Of a stretch of 64,000 nucleotides of DNA, positions 1 to 10,655 are shown piece after piece (position 1 is the first letter of the stretch; every line of letters starts with the position of its first letter). Source of the DNA: Dugong dugon (Eukaryota > Chordata > Mammalia > Sirenia > Dugongidae); NCBI GenBank assembly GCA_030035585.1, contig CM057481.1:60087128-60151127 (forward strand), in the 5' to 3' direction. The translations under genes and the position numbers were made by a program. The notes below the pieces were generated by a model. The model did not search any database, had not been told where the DNA came from, and saw nothing but the letters and a program-made list of their open reading frames with translations.

Positions 1-1116
1 CCAACTTTTAGTTTTGTTGATTCTTTCTATTGTTTTTCTGTTCTCTATTTCATTTATTTCTGCTCTGATCTTTATTATTTCCTTTCTTCTAGGGGCTGTG
101 GGCTTTTCTTTCTTTCTTTCTTTTTTTTGCTGTTCTCTTTCTATTTGTTCAAGTTGTGTAGCTAATGTTTTGATTTTGTCCCTTTCTTCTATTTTGATGT
201 GTGCATCTATTGCTATAAATTGACCTCTGAGGACTGCCTTTGATGTGTCCCAAAGGTTTTGGTATGATGTGTTTTCATTCTAGTTTGATTCTAGGAATTT
301 TTTGATTACATCTCTGATTTCTTCTATTACCCGGTGGTTTTTAAGCTGGGTGTTATTCAGTTTCCATGTAATTGATTTTTTTTTCCCTTGTTCTCCCTGT
401 TGTTAATTTCTACTGTGATGGCATTGTGGTCAGAGAAGATACTTTGTAATATCTTAATGCTTTGGATTTTGTTGAGGGTTGCTCTGTGACCTAAGATGTG
501 GTCTCTTCTGGAGATTGTTCCATGTGCATTGGAAAAGAATGTGTACTTTGCAGCTGTTGGGTGGAGTGTTCTATATATGTCTATGAGATCAAGTTGGCTG
601 ATTGTACCCTTTAGCTCTTCTGTATCTTTGCTGACTTCCTTTCTAGATGTTCTGTCCTTTACCAAGAGTGGTGTGTTGAAGTCTCCTGCTATTATTGTGG
701 AACTGTCAATTTTTCTTTTCAGTGCTGTCAGTTTGTTTTATGTATTTTGAAGCCCTGTCATTGGGTGTGTAGACCTTTATTATGATTACATTTTCATGTT
801 GGATGATCCCTTTAATCATTATATAGTGCCCTTCTTTGTCTTTTATGTGGATTTTGTTTTAAAGTCTATTTTATCTGAGATTAGTATTGCCACTCCTCCT
901 CTCTTTTGGTAGCTGTTTGCTTGATATATTTTTTTCCATCCTTTGATTTTTAATAAATTTACTTCTTTGTTTCTAAGGTGTGTCTCTTGTAGACAGCATA
1001 TTGATAGATCCTGTTTTTTTTTTAATCCATTCTGTCACTCTCTGTCACTTCATGGGTGCATTTAGGCCATTTACATTCAGTGTAGTTATTGATAGATGTG
1101 AGTTTATTGCTGTCAT
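1..1116 (-). pseudogene. L1-B ORF2 fragment (endonuclease region)
   Basis: Begins at the ATG at 1114-1116 and runs off the left window edge. The readable stretch covers the apurinic/apyrimidinic-type endonuclease domain. A clean piece lies at 357-665 and contains the SDHNA motif of the active site. Frameshifts and stops interrupt the rest. In an active L1 this protein nicks DNA and reverse-transcribes the L1 RNA at the nick; this copy cannot. Confidence 0.88.
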
Positions 1117-1548
1117 TTTGTAGTGTTTTTTTTTTGTAGTGCTGATGTTTTCTTTGTTCCTCTTACTTTCCTGTGCTGAATTCCTTTTGTCTGTGGATTT
1201 TTTTTTCATTTCTTTTGTTTTGATAGATTTTGTTTTTACTGAGACTTTTTGTTTTTCTTCTTTATTTTGATGAGTAGATTTGTTAACTTTCTTTGTGGTT
1301 ACCTTGAAATTTACCCTTATTTTCCTTAGGTTTTAACCAGTCTATTACTACTTGATATTGCCTTGCCTTCCTCTTCATTAGAAGGTTCTATATCTACACC
1401 ATTTACTTCCTCTTTTATTGTTCTGTTGTTGTTGTCATTCACAGATTAACCTCTCTGGTTCCCTGTTGCAATTCTTTCAGTTTTGGACAGTCCTTGAGAG
1501 TTCATTTCCTGGGTTGGTATCTGGCTGGTACAATCCTGAATCCTAGAT

Positions 1549-1826
1549 TCAGGCTGTGGTCTGATGTTGCTTGTTCTCAGACTGAAGGACTGCCTTTAAT
1601 AATTCTTGTAAGTTTGGTTTGGTTTTTACATAGTCCCTTAATTTCTGTTTATCTGGAAATGCCCTAATTTCACCATCATATATGAATGAGAGTTTTGCAG
1701 GATGTATTATTCTTGGCTGGCAATTTTTTTCTTTCAGGGTTTTATATATGTCATCCCATTGCCTTCTTGCCTGCATGGTTTCTGCCGAATAATCTGAGCT
1801 TAGTCTTATTTTTTCCCCTCTGCATG
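1549..1826 (-). pseudogene. L1-B ORF1 C-terminal part
   Basis: Encodes the conserved C-terminal nucleic-acid-binding domain of L1 ORF1p (text beginning MQARRQWDDIYKTLKEKNCQ). It is the downstream portion of the ORF1 whose upstream portion lies at 10656-11345; the younger L1 insertion separates them. The join point falls in the region before the conserved YRGE/LSSDYS block. Confidence 0.88.
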
Positions 1827-1844
1827 TGACTTTTTGTTTTTCTT
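1827..1844. repeat. 18-bp target-site duplication, left copy (young L1-A)
   Basis: The 18 bases TGACTTTTTGTTTTTCTT occur here and again, identically, at 10638-10655, exactly bracketing the young L1. A perfect 18-bp duplication is typical of target-primed reverse transcription and argues for a recent insertion. Confidence 0.93.
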
Positions 1845-2303
1845 TTTTTTTTTTTTAATATATATTTTATTGTACTTCAGGTGAAAGCTTACAGAGCAAA
1901 TAGTTTCTCATGAAATAGTAGTACACATGTTGTTCTATGACATTGGTTAACAACCCCACAACGTATTAAGCCTCTAAATTCTCAACCTTTTTTTTTTTGA
2001 TGAAAATTACAGATGGCCAAAGATACACCGTTTCAAAAATTTCTACATTCACAGTTCAGTGACATTGACTACGCTCTTCCAACTGTGCTGTTATTCTCAC
2101 TTAAGATGAAGGCTTACAGAAAAAATAGTTTTTCATTTAACAGTTACTACACATGTTGCCCTATGACAATGGTTAACAATCTCACAGCACATCAAGAATA
2201 TCCTTACTCCACCTTGTGTTCCCTATCACCAGGGGGCTTCCTTGTCCCCTTCTGTCTTCTGGACCTTGTCAGTGGACTCTTGTACCTCTTTAGTCTCATT
2301 TGT

Positions 2304-2340
<37 letters not shown>

Positions 2341-3363
2341 TTTTATTTAAACACCATTTCAAAACTTTTTACTTACACATTTAAGTGATATTGACTATGC
2401 TCTTCCAATTGTGCTGCCATTCTCGCCCAAGATGAAGGCTTACAGGACAAAACAGCCTCCCATTTACTAGTTACTACAAATGTTGCCCTATAGCAGTGGT
2501 CAACAATCTCACAATACATCGACAGTGTCCTTATTCAATTTGTGTTCCTTATCATCAGTTTCCTACTCTCCCTCTGCCTTCTGGCCCTTGTCACCGGACT
2601 CCTGTACATCGTTAGTCCCATTTAGTTTTACTGGGGTGTCCATTCCCAGGCTTAACATCGAACCTTGAAGGTAACTTCCCCTCTGAGCTGAAAGGGTGTC
2701 TGGGGGCCACACTCTCGAGGTTTCTCTAGTATTCTTTAGGCCAGTATATCTGGTCTTCTTTTTTTTTTTTTTTTTTTTTGGGAGTTAAAATTATACTCTA
2801 CATCCTACTCCAGCTCTGCCCAGAACCCTCTGTTGTGATCCTGGTCAGAGGAGTCATTGGTGGTAGCCGGGCACCATCCAGCTGTACTGGGCTCAGTCCC
2901 GTGGAGGCCTTGGTAGCTGTGGACCATTAGTCCTTCGGACTAATCTTTTCCTTGTATCCTGTTCTCTTCGTTCTCCCTTGTTCCCGAAGGGATGAGATCA
3001 GTGGAGTATCTTAGATGGCCGCTCATAGGCTTTTAAGACCCCAGACACTACTCACCAAGGTAGAATATAGAGCATTATCTTTATAAGTAGTGTCATGCCA
3101 ATGGAGCTAGATGTTCCCCGAGACCATGGTCCCCAGAGCCCTCCGTCCAACAACTCAGTCCCTCGGGGGGTTTGGATGTGTCTATAGGGCCTCCATGACC
3201 TTTCCTTGTGCAGGTTGTGTTAGTTTCCCCTGTACTATGTACTATCTCATCTCTCACCCAAGTTACCACTTACCTATTACCTATTTAGTATTCCCCCCCC
3301 CCTCCCATCCCTGGTAACCAACAAGGATTGTTACATTTTGCATGTGAATTTTTTCATGGGTTT
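1845..3363 (-). other. L1-A 3' UTR with internally repeated units
   Basis: Non-coding tail of L1-A. It contains a roughly 325-bp unit present twice in tandem (parallel text from about 2027 and 2352, each including a TTGACTAYGCTCTTCCAAYTGTGCTG block). A partial third copy near 1880-1975 shares the GAARGCTTACAG motif and the TTGTTCTATGACATTGGTTAACAA region. A (TTTA)n tract at 2304-2337 and a T run at 2760-2779 are internal A-rich parts of the element read on the opposite strand. No coding potential is evident. Confidence 0.85.
2304..2342. repeat. (TTTA)n simple repeat
   Basis: About eight TTTA units followed by TTTTATTTTATTTAAA, in the 3' UTR of L1-A. On the L1 strand this is an A-rich (TAAA)n tract between two copies of the 3'-UTR unit, as if an older poly(A) end had been retained inside the element. 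Confidence 0.9.
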
Positions 3364-6300
3364 TTACAATAGAGGTCTCATACAATATTTGTCCTTTTGT
3401 GATTGACTTATTTCACTCAGCATGATGTCCTCCAGTTTCATCCATGTTATGAGATGGTTCACCGATTCATTGTTCTTTCTCGTTGCATAGTACTCCATTG
3501 TGTGTATGTACCATAGTTTGTGTATCCATTCGTCTGTTGATGGACATCGAGGTTGTTTCCATCGTTTTGCTATTGTGAATAATGCTGCCATGAACATAGG
3601 TGTGCATATGTCTATTCGAGTGATGACTCTTATTTCTCTAGGATATATTCCTAGGAGTGGGATTGCTGGATCGAATGGTACGTCTATTTCTAGCTTTCTG
3701 AGGAAACACCATATCATTTTCCAAAATGGCTGTATCATTTTGCATTCCCACCAGCAGTGTATAAGAGTTCCCGTCTCCCCGCAGCCCCTCCAACATTTGT
3801 TATTTCCAGTGTTTTTGATTCGTGCCAGTAATGCCGGGGTGAGATGGTATCTCATTGTGGTTTTAATTTGCATTTCTCTAATGGCTAGTGATCGCGAGCA
3901 TTTCCTCATGTGTCTGTTGGCCATTTGAATGTCTTCCTTGGTGAAGTGTCTGTTCATTTCCTTTGCCCATTTTTTGATAGGATTGGTTGTCTTTTTGTTG
4001 TAGAGGTGTTGGATTTTCTTGTAGATTATGGAGATTAGACCTTTGTCTGACTTGTACTGTCCAAAAATTTTTTCCCAGTCTGTAGGTTCTCTTTTAACTC
4101 TTTTGGTGAAATCTTTTGAAGAGCATAGATGTTTGATTTTTAGAAGATCCCAATTATCTAGTTTATCTGTTGGGTTTTTTGTGTTGATGTTTATGGTTTG
4201 TATCCTGTTAATGCCATGTATTAAGGTCTGAAGTGTTGGTCCTATTTTTTCTTCTATGAATTTTATAGTTTGAGGCTTTATATTCAGGTCTTTGATCCAT
4301 TTTGAAGTAGTTTTTGTATATGGTGTGAGGTATGGGTCCTGTTTCATTTTTCTACAAATGGATATCCAGTTTTGCCAGCACCATTTGTTAAAAAGACTGT
4401 CTTTTCCCCATTTGATGTATTTTGGGCCCTTGTCAAAAATCAGGTGACCGTAGGTGGATGGATTTACATCTGAGTTCTCAATTCTGTTCCATTGGTCAAT
4501 GTCTCTGTTGTTGTACCAGTACCAGGCTGTTTTGAGTACTGTAGCTGTATAGTAGGTTCTCAAGTCAGGTAGTGTGAGTCCTCCAACTTTATTCTTCTTC
4601 TTCAGTAGTGCTTTACTTATTCGGGGTTTCTTCCCTTTCCATATAAAGTTAATAATTAGTTTTTCCATCTCTTTGAAGAATGTTGTTGGTATTTGTATCG
4701 GAATTGCATTGTATTTGTAAATTGCTTTAGGTAGAATTGCCATTTTCACAATGTTGAGTCTGCCTATCCATGAGCATGGTATGTTTTTCCATTTATGTAG
4801 ATCCCTTTGGGTTTCATGCAGCAGTGTTTTGTAGTTTTCTTTGTATAGGTCTTTTATATTCCTGGTCAGATTTATTCCCAAGTATTTTATCTTTTTAGGG
4901 GCTATTGAAAATGGTATTGATTTCCTGATCTCCTTTTCATCGTTCTCTTTACTGGTGTATAGGAATCCAAATGATTTTTGAATGTTTATCTTGTATCCTG
5001 CTACTCTGCTGAATCTTTCTATTAGTTCCAGTAAATTTCTCGTGGAGTCTTTAGGGTTTTCTATGTATAGTATCATATCATCTGCAAACAGGGAGAGTTT
5101 AACTTCTTCATTACCAATTTGGATGCCCTTTATTTCTTTCTCTTGCCTTACTGCTCTAGCGAGAACTTCCAGCACAATGTTAAATAGGAGTGGTGATAAA
5201 GGGCATCCTTGTCTTGTTCCTGTTTTCAGGGGGAATGTTTTCAGCCTTTCTCCATTAAGAATGATGTTGGCTGTTGGTTTTGCATAGATGCCCTTTATGA
5301 TGTTGAGAAATTTCCCTTCTATACCTATTTTATTGAGAGCTTTTATCAGGAATGGGTGTTGGACTTTGTCAAATGCCTTTTCTGCATCAATTGAGATAAT
5401 CATGTGATTTTTTTCTTTCCTTTTATTTATGTGGTGGATTACGTTGATGGATTTTCTAATGTTAAACCATCCTTGCATACCTGGTATGAATCCTACTTGG
5501 TCGTGGTGTATTATTTTTTTGATATGATACTGAATTCTATTGGCTAAAATTTTGTTCAGAATTTTTGCATCTATATTCATGAGAGATATTGGTCTGTAAT
5601 TTTCTTTTTTTGTGATGTCTTTGCCTGGTTTTGGTATCAGCGTTATGCTGGCTTCATAGAATGAATTTGGAAGTGTTGCTTCCTCTTCTATGCTCTGAAA
5701 TAACTTGAGTAGAACTGGTACGAGCTCTTCTGTAAATGTTTTGTAGAATTCTCCAGTGAAGCCATCTGGGCCAGGGCTTTTTTTGGTTGGGAGTTTTTTT
5801 ATTACCTTTTCAATCTCTTCTCTTGTTATGGGTCTGTTCAGATTTTCAATATCACTTTGTTGTAGTTTGGGTAGGCCGTATGTTTCTAGAAATTTATCCA
5901 TTTCCTCTAGGTTTTCAAATTTGTTGGAATATAGTTTTTCATAATATTCTGTTATAATCCTTTTTATTTCAGTTGGGTCTGTTGTAATGTCCCCCATTTC
6001 ATTTCTTATTTGGGTTATTTGTGCCCTCTGCTGTTTTTCTTTTGTCAGTCTGGCCAGTGGTTTGTCGATTTTGTTGATTCTTTCAAAGAACCAACTTTTG
6101 GTTTTGTTGATTCTTTCTATTGTTTTTCTGTTCTCTATTTCATTTATTTCTGCTCTGATCTTTACTATTTCCTTTCTTCCGGTGGTTGTAGGCTTTTTTT
6201 GTTGTTCTCTTTCTATTTGTTTGAGTTCTGTAGTTAATGTTTTGATTTTGTCCCTTTCTTCTTTTTTGATATGTGCATCTATTGCTATAAATTGTCCTCT

Positions 6301-7185
6301 GAGGACTGCCTTTGCTGTGTCCCAAAGGTTTTGGTATGATGTGTTTTCATTTTCATTTGATTCTAGGAATTTTTTAATTCCATCTCTGATTTCTTCTATT
6401 ACCCATTGATGTGTAAGCAGAGTATTATTCAGTTTCCATGTGTTTGATTTTTTTTCCTTGCTCTTTCTAGTGTTAATTTCTACCTTGATGGCATTGTGGT
6501 CAGAGAAGATACTGTGAATTATCTCAGCATTTTGGATCTTGTTGAGGATTGCTCTGTGGCCTAAGATGTGGTCTATTCTGGAGAACGTTCCATGTGCATT
6601 GGAAAAGAATGTGTACTTTGCAGCGGTTGGATGGAGTGTTCTATATATGTCTATGAGGTCCAGTTGGCTGATTGTGTCCTTTAGGTCTTCTGTATCTTTG
6701 CTGAGTTTCTTTTTAGTTGTTCTGTCCTTTACTGAGAGTGGTGTGTTGAAGTCTCCTACTATTATTGTGGAACTGTCAATTTCTCTTTTCAGTGCTGTTA
6801 GTGTGTTTTTTATGTATTTTGGAGCCCTGTCATTGGGTGCATAGATATTTATTATGGTTATGTCTTCATGATGGATCATCCCCTTAATCATTATATAGTG
6901 TCCTTCTTTGTCTTTTATGGTAGATTTTGTTTTAAAGTCTATTTTATCTGAGATTAGAATTGCCACTCCTGCTCTTTTTTGATAGTTGTTAGCTTGATAT
7001 ATTTTTTTCCAACCTTTGATTTTTAATAAATTCACATCTTTGTTTCTAAGATGTGTCTCTTGTAGACAGCAAATAGATGGATCCTGTTTTCTTATCCATT
7101 CTGCCACTCTCCGTCGCTTTATGGGTGCATTGAGTCCATTTACGTTCAGTGTAATTATTGATAGATGTGAGTTTGTTGCTGTCAT
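3364..7185 (-). CDS. L1 ORF2 protein: endonuclease and reverse transcriptase, intact
   Basis: 1273 codons without a break, close to the 1275 residues of human L1 ORF2p. Starts [17 protein letters not shown], the usual L1 ORF2 start. The N-terminal endonuclease shows N14, the QETH motif at 42-45, GDFNTPLS, and SDHNA near residue 230. The central reverse transcriptase shows the [10 protein letters not shown] block, [11 protein letters not shown], and the catalytic FADD near residue 700. The C-terminal cysteine-rich motif, C-x3-C-x7-H-x4-C, lies near residue 1130 (CWRGCG...HCWWEC). All residues I can check are present, so the enzyme could be functional. It acts in cis on its own RNA in a ribonucleoprotein, nicking chromosomal DNA and copying the RNA. 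In L1s generally, ORF2 is translated at low level downstream of ORF1. The spacer from ORF1 is 431 bp, much longer than in human L1. Confidence 0.95.
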   Translation of the reverse strand: MTATNSHLSIITLNVNGLNAPIKRRRVAEWIRKQDPSICCLQETHLRNKDVNLLKIKGWKKIYQANNYQKRAGVAILISDKIDFKTKSTIKDKEGHYIMIKGMIHHEDITIINIYAPNDRAPKYIKNTLTALKREIDSSTIIVGDFNTPLSVKDRTTKKKLSKDTEDLKDTISQLDLIDIYRTLHPTAAKYTFFSNAHGTFSRIDHILGHRAILNKIQNAEIIHSIFSDHNAIKVEINTRKSKEKKSNTWKLNNTLLTHQWVIEEIRDGIKKFLESNENENTSYQNLWDTAKAVLRGQFIAIDAHIKKEERDKIKTLTTELKQIEREQQKKPTTTGRKEIVKIRAEINEIENRKTIERINKTKSWFFERINKIDKPLARLTKEKQQRAQITQIRNEMGDITTDPTEIKRIITEYYEKLYSNKFENLEEMDKFLETYGLPKLQQSDIENLNRPITREEIEKVIKKLPTKKSPGPDGFTGEFYKTFTEELVPVLLKLFQSIEEEATLPNSFYEASITLIPKPGKDITKKENYRPISLMNIDAKILNKILANRIQYHIKKIIHHDQVGFIPGMQGWFNIRKSINVIHHINKRKEKNHMIISIDAEKAFDKVQHPFLIKALNKIGIEGKFLNIIKGIYAKPTANIILNGERLKTFPLKTGTRQGCPLSPLLFNIVLEVLARAVRQEKEIKGIQIGNEEVKLSLFADDMILYIENPKDSTRNLLELIERFSRVAGYKINIQKSFGFLYTSKENDEKEIRKSIPFSIAPKKIKYLGINLTRNIKDLYKENYKTLLHETQRDLHKWKNIPCSWIGRLNIVKMAILPKAIYKYNAIPIQIPTTFFKEMEKLIINFIWKGKKPRISKALLKKKNKVGGLTLPDLRTYYTATVLKTAWYWYNNRDIDQWNRIENSDVNPSTYGHLIFDKGPKYIKWGKDSLFNKWCWQNWISICRKMKQDPYLTPYTKTTSKWIKDLNIKPQTIKFIEEKIGPTLQTLIHGINRIQTININTKNPTDKLDNWDLLKIKHLCSSKDFTKRVKREPTDWEKIFGQYKSDKGLISIIYKKIQHLYNKKTTNPIKKWAKEMNRHFTKEDIQMANRHMRKCSRSLAIREMQIKTTMRYHLTPALLARIKNTGNNKCWRGCGETGTLIHCWWECKMIQPFWKMIWCFLRKLEIDVPFDPAIPLLGIYPREIRVITRIDICTPMFMAALFTIAKRWKQPRCPSTDEWIHKLWYIHTMEYYATRKNNESVNHLITWMKLEDIMLSEISQSQKDKYCMRPLL

Positions 7186-7616
7186 TTTGTAGTGCTTTTT
7201 TTTGTGATGCTGAAGTTTTCTTTGTTCTTCTTACTCTCTTGTGCTGAGTTCCTTTTGTTTGTGGATTTTGTGTTCATTTCTTTTGTTTTTGTAGGTTTTG
7301 TTTTTGTTGAGACTTAATGTTTTTCGTCTTTATTTTTATGAGTTGGTTTGTTAACTTTTTTTGTGGTTACCATGAATTTTACCCTTATCTTTATAATTTT
7401 GAAGCAGTCTACCGTTACTTGGTATCGCCTTGCCTTCTTCTCCTTTAGAAGGTTCTATACCTATGCCGTTTGTTCCCTCTTTCATTGTTTTGATGTTGTT
7501 GTCATCCTTTGATTGATTTCTCTGATTCCCTGTTGTATATCTTTTGTTTTTGGAAAGTCGTCTGTAGTTCAGTTCCTAGAATGGTATCTGGTTCATGTTA
7601 ACCTGCGTCCTAGGTC
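7186..7616 (-). other. L1-A inter-ORF spacer, 431 bp
   Basis: Non-coding stretch between the ORF1 stop and the ORF2 start. Homologous spacers of similar length lie in L1-B (1117-1548) and in L1-C (about 24008-24461), so the long spacer belongs to this L1 lineage and is not a single-copy accident. Human L1 has about 60 bp here. Confidence 0.85.
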
Positions 7617-8615
7617 CTAGGTCCTGCCTGAGGGCTTAAGCTGTTTGTCCTCAGATCGAAGAACTCCCTTTAATAATTCTTGTAAGTTTGGTTTGACTTT
7701 TGCATATTCCTTTAGTTTCTGTTTATCTGGAAATGACCTAATTTCACCATCAAATCTGAATGAGAGTTTTGCAGGATATATTATTCTTGGCTGACAATTT
7801 TTTTCTTTCAAGATTTTATATATGTCATCCCATTGCCTTCTTGCCTGCATGGTTTCTGCTGAATAATCTGAGCTTAGTCTTATTGTTTCTCCTCTGTATG
7901 TGACTTCTTGTTTTTCCCGAGCTGCTCTCAGGATTCTTTGTTTGTCTTTAGTTTTAGCGAGTGTGAATATGATATGTCTTGGTGATTTTCTTTTGGGGTC
8001 TCTTCTATATGGGGTTCGTTGAGCTTCTTGGATGACCAGCTTTTCATCTTTCATGATATTGGGAAAGTTTTCTGTCAGCAGTTCCTCAATGATCCTCTCT
8101 GTGTTTTCTGTTTTCTTCCCCTGTTCTGGTATGCCAATCACTCGTAAGTTTTTGTTTTTAATTGTGTCCCACATAACTCTCAGGGTCTCTTCATTTTTCT
8201 TTGTTCCTTTTTCTGAGTTTTCCTGAAACAGAGTTGTATCCAAGTGTTTGTCTTCAGTTCCACTGATCCTGTCTTCCATGGTTTCAAATCTACTTCTCAG
8301 CCCTTCTATGACACCGTCCATTTCTGAAATCTTGTTGTTTATCTTTTGGATTTCTAATTGTTGTTTTTGTATAATTTCGAGTTGTGAATTTATTTTGGCA
8401 TTTTGTTCTTGCATCATCTTCCTGAATTCTTCCAATTTTTTGTCTGTATTTTCCATAAATTTGTCTATTTTTTCCTCATGTTTGTCAGCTTTTTGCCTCA
8501 GTTCTTGGAAAATTCAGAGTATTAGTGATTTGAGTTCCGTATCAGGTACTTCTAGTGCATTTTCTTCCACAGGAGAGTTTTCTGGTGTTTTAATTTGGAC
8601 GCCTATTGGAGCCAT
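7617..8615 (-). pseudogene. L1-A ORF1 (RNA-binding chaperone), one nonsense codon
   Basis: ATG at 8613-8615 opens MAPIGVQIKTPENSPVEE. A TGA stands at 8514-8516, codon 34. Downstream the frame stays open to the natural stop, giving 333 codons including the stop. The older L1-B copy reads R-T at the equivalent place, so CGA to TGA by CpG decay is likely. Order of parts: short N-terminal region, coiled coil (about residues 55-110 with EIIQKQQLEIQKINNKISEM), RRM-like domain, and the C-terminal domain with RRDPKRKSPRHIIF and YRGETIRLSSDYS. ORF1p forms trimers that coat L1 RNA. Reinitiation at the ATG at 8454-8456 could still give a 279-residue product with most of the coiled coil and both RNA-binding domains. 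Confidence 0.92.
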
Positions 8616-10637
8616 CTTGTCTTGTTTTTGTAAATGTTTTGATATTGTTTGCTGTTTTCGGGGCATTCAGTAGATATTTCTCTCGTTTATTGATTGTAGA
8701 TTTTTTTTTTTTTTTTTTTTCGTTCTTGTGGTACAGCTGGGCAGATCTAGTTGAGGAGGAGCCACTGGGATGGGTTGCTTGTGGCACTCACCGCAGCCAC
8801 CAGGACGGTCGGTAGTCAGTGCTGGGCAGGTTCCAATAGGGCGTGCCTGCACCGCTTGGTGATGTGATGTCTAGTGCACGGTGCAGGTAGGTAGGGTGCA
8901 GCGGGAAGATGGTTATGTGTGAAGCTAAGCTGGATATGGGAGAGAGGAGAGAGGAGGAGGAGCAAAAAGCGTACAAACATAAAAGAATGCTAGGGGAGCT
9001 TGTCGTTGGAATGTACAGATGAGAGACTATGGGATGGAGGAAACCAGAAGGGGGAAGAGAAAGAAAGGGAAAGAATGACCAAATGAAAATCAGAAAAGTT
9101 AAAAAACTGCAAAGTTCCCAGGGATCGCACCGATGCAGCTATGAGGTCTGGGGGAGTCGGTCTCAATTTTCACAGCTCAGCCTGGCCAGAAGGTACAGAG
9201 GCATACATCACCTGGTATTCAGGGATTAGAAAGAGAAGGAAGAGATAGAGGGACAAGAAATTAAGCAATGAAGAAAGACAAAAGAGAAAAAGAGGTAAAA
9301 TATGACAAAACTAATCAAAAAAGGAAGAAAAATAAAATTGAGAGAAAAAAAAAAAAAAAAGGGCAACACCAGCAGTCAGTGCCTACAAATGGGACCCAGA
9401 GAGCCCCCACTCAGGGGCGCGAATTCCAAGAAGCCGATAGTCTCGGGGTTAAGTGACCGTGGCCACGGGAAGCAGAGGGGCCAACGAACAAAGGCCCCCG
9501 GATCCCACCCGCGCGGGAGCCCAGACCTGGAAACAGCCACACGCCCGAACGCAGCCCTACAGCCCCGCAGGAGAGAGCAGAGACAGCACTCGGAACCAGG
9601 CACCCAGGCAAAAGGAGGGGGAGGCGGCAGAAAAAGGTCCGCTAGGTGCCAGCAAACGGCTCCCAGAAAGCCCCCAGCCCGGGCACGCGGAACCCAAGCA
9701 CCGGCGGCCCCCCGCCCAGGGACCCCGGCCACGGAAAGCAGAGGGGTGAACGAACAAAGGCCCCCGGATCCCACCCGCGCGGGAGCCCAGACCCAGAAAC
9801 AGCCACACGCCCGCACGCAGCTCCACAGCCCCGCAGGAGAGAGCAGAGACAGCACCCGGACCCAGGCACCCAGGCAAAAGGAGGGGGAGGCGGCAGAAAA
9901 AGGCCCGCCAGGCGCCAGCAAACGGCCCCCAGAAAGCCTCCAGCCCGGGCGCGCGGAATCCAAGCACCGGCGCCCCCCAGCTCAGGGACTCCGGCCACGG
10001 AAAGCAGAGGGGCGAACGAACAAAGGCCCCGGGATCCCACCCACACGGGAGCCCAGACCCAGAAACAGCCACACGCCCGCACGCAGCCCTACAGCCCCGC
10101 AGGAGAGAGCAGAGACGGCACTCGGAACCAGGCACCCAGGCAAAAGGAGGGGGAGGCGGCAGAGAAAGTTTCGCTAGCCGCCAGCAAACGGCTCCCAGAA
10201 AGCCGCCAGCCCAGGCGCGGAATCCAAGCACCAGCACCCCCCAGCCCAGGGACTCTGGCCACGGAAAGCAGGGGATCCCCAGCTGAGGCGGAGAGGGGTG
10301 GGTGGTGGGAGAGCGCGCACCGCAGTTTACCGGTCGTTGCGGCTCCGACCAGATGCTCTGCAAGGCTGCTCTCCCGTCTGCCGGTCTCCGACAGGAATCC
10401 AAGATGGTGGATCCGCGCCGCGCGAGCTGGTAAGGAATCTCTGCCTGAGTCTCTCCTCGCTCTCCGTTCTCTTTTAGTATTCTCACTCCGTTTGGTGTTT
10501 GGCTGAGTTCTTTATCTCTTCATTTGGTGTTCTAGGGTTTCAGGATTGTTGATTCTCTGTTAGGCTTAGTTTTTCGGATCTTTGCTGTGGAGGGACGGCG
10601 TGGTGTTTCTGCCTAGAGCGCCATCTTGCCCCTCTCC
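8616..10637 (-). promoter_or_regulatory. L1-A 5' UTR and internal promoter region
   Basis: About 2.0 kb upstream of ORF1, running to the element's 5' end. It has a purine-rich outer part (8900-9360) and a very GC- and CpG-rich inner part made of tandem units (9461-10256). L1 5' UTRs act as internal RNA polymerase II promoters; that this one does is inference from family knowledge. No TATA box is evident at its 5' end. Confidence 0.8.
9461..10256 (-). repeat. Three tandem ~266-bp GC-rich monomers in the L1-A 5' UTR
   Basis: The block beginning GGCCACGG on the plus strand recurs at 9461, 9727, 9993 and 10257, giving periods of 266, 266 and 264 bp. Each unit includes the same landmarks in order: GCAGAGGGG, GAACAAAGGCCC, GGATCCCACCC, GGAGCCCAGACC, GCAGGAGAGAGCAGAGAC, AAAAGGAGGGGGAGGCGGCAG, and AGCAAACGGC. 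Because 266 is not a multiple of 3 and stops are rare at this base composition, long open frames appear on both strands; I treat them as artefacts. Confidence 0.93.
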
Positions 10638-10655
10638 TGACTTTTTGTTTTTCTT
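10638..10655. repeat. 18-bp target-site duplication, right copy (young L1-A)
   Basis: Identical to 1827-1844. Immediately to its right the ORF1 reading of L1-B continues. Confidence 0.93.

Larger units (their letters stand above)
1..1826 (-). mobile_element. Older L1 LINE (L1-B), 3' part, cut by the window edge
   Basis: Minus-strand L1 sequence closely parallel to the younger copy at 3364-8615 but with frame breaks. It holds the start of ORF2 (ATG at 1114-1116, endonuclease-domain text such as the [13 protein letters not shown] motif), a spacer of about 430 bp, and the C-terminal third of ORF1 from 1549 upward. The left end of the element lies outside the window. At 1826/1827 the sequence breaks off inside ORF1 and resumes at 10656, where the same reading continues. 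The intervening 8.8 kb is a later L1 insertion. ORF2 here carries in-frame stops, so this copy is dead. Confidence 0.92.
1845..10637 (-). mobile_element. Young full-length L1 LINE (L1-A), about 8.8 kb
   Basis: Complete minus-strand L1. The 5' end near 10637 reads GGGGCAAGATGGCGCTCTAG on the minus strand. After it come a 2.0 kb GC-rich 5' UTR with tandem units, ORF1 (8615-7617, one stop), a 431 bp spacer, an uninterrupted ORF2 (7185-3364), a 1.5 kb 3' UTR and a poly(A) tail (the T run at 1845-1856). It is flanked by a perfect 18-bp target duplication and sits inside ORF1 of the same-orientation older L1-B. The intact ORF2 and perfect duplication mark it as one of the youngest insertions in the window. 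A single nonsense codon in ORF1 probably stops it moving on its own. Confidence 0.95.

Noticed and set aside
5987..6409. Plus-strand open frames opposite L1 ORF2
   Set aside because: Antisense shadows of the L1 ORF2 coding strand.
9461..10256. CRISPR-like or satellite array
   Set aside because: Only three long units with no spacers, confined to an L1 5' UTR in a mammalian genome.
9302..10506. 286-309 codon proline/arginine-rich open frames
   Set aside because: They lie in the GC-rich tandem array of an L1 5' UTR, overlap in several frames on both strands, and show no domain.
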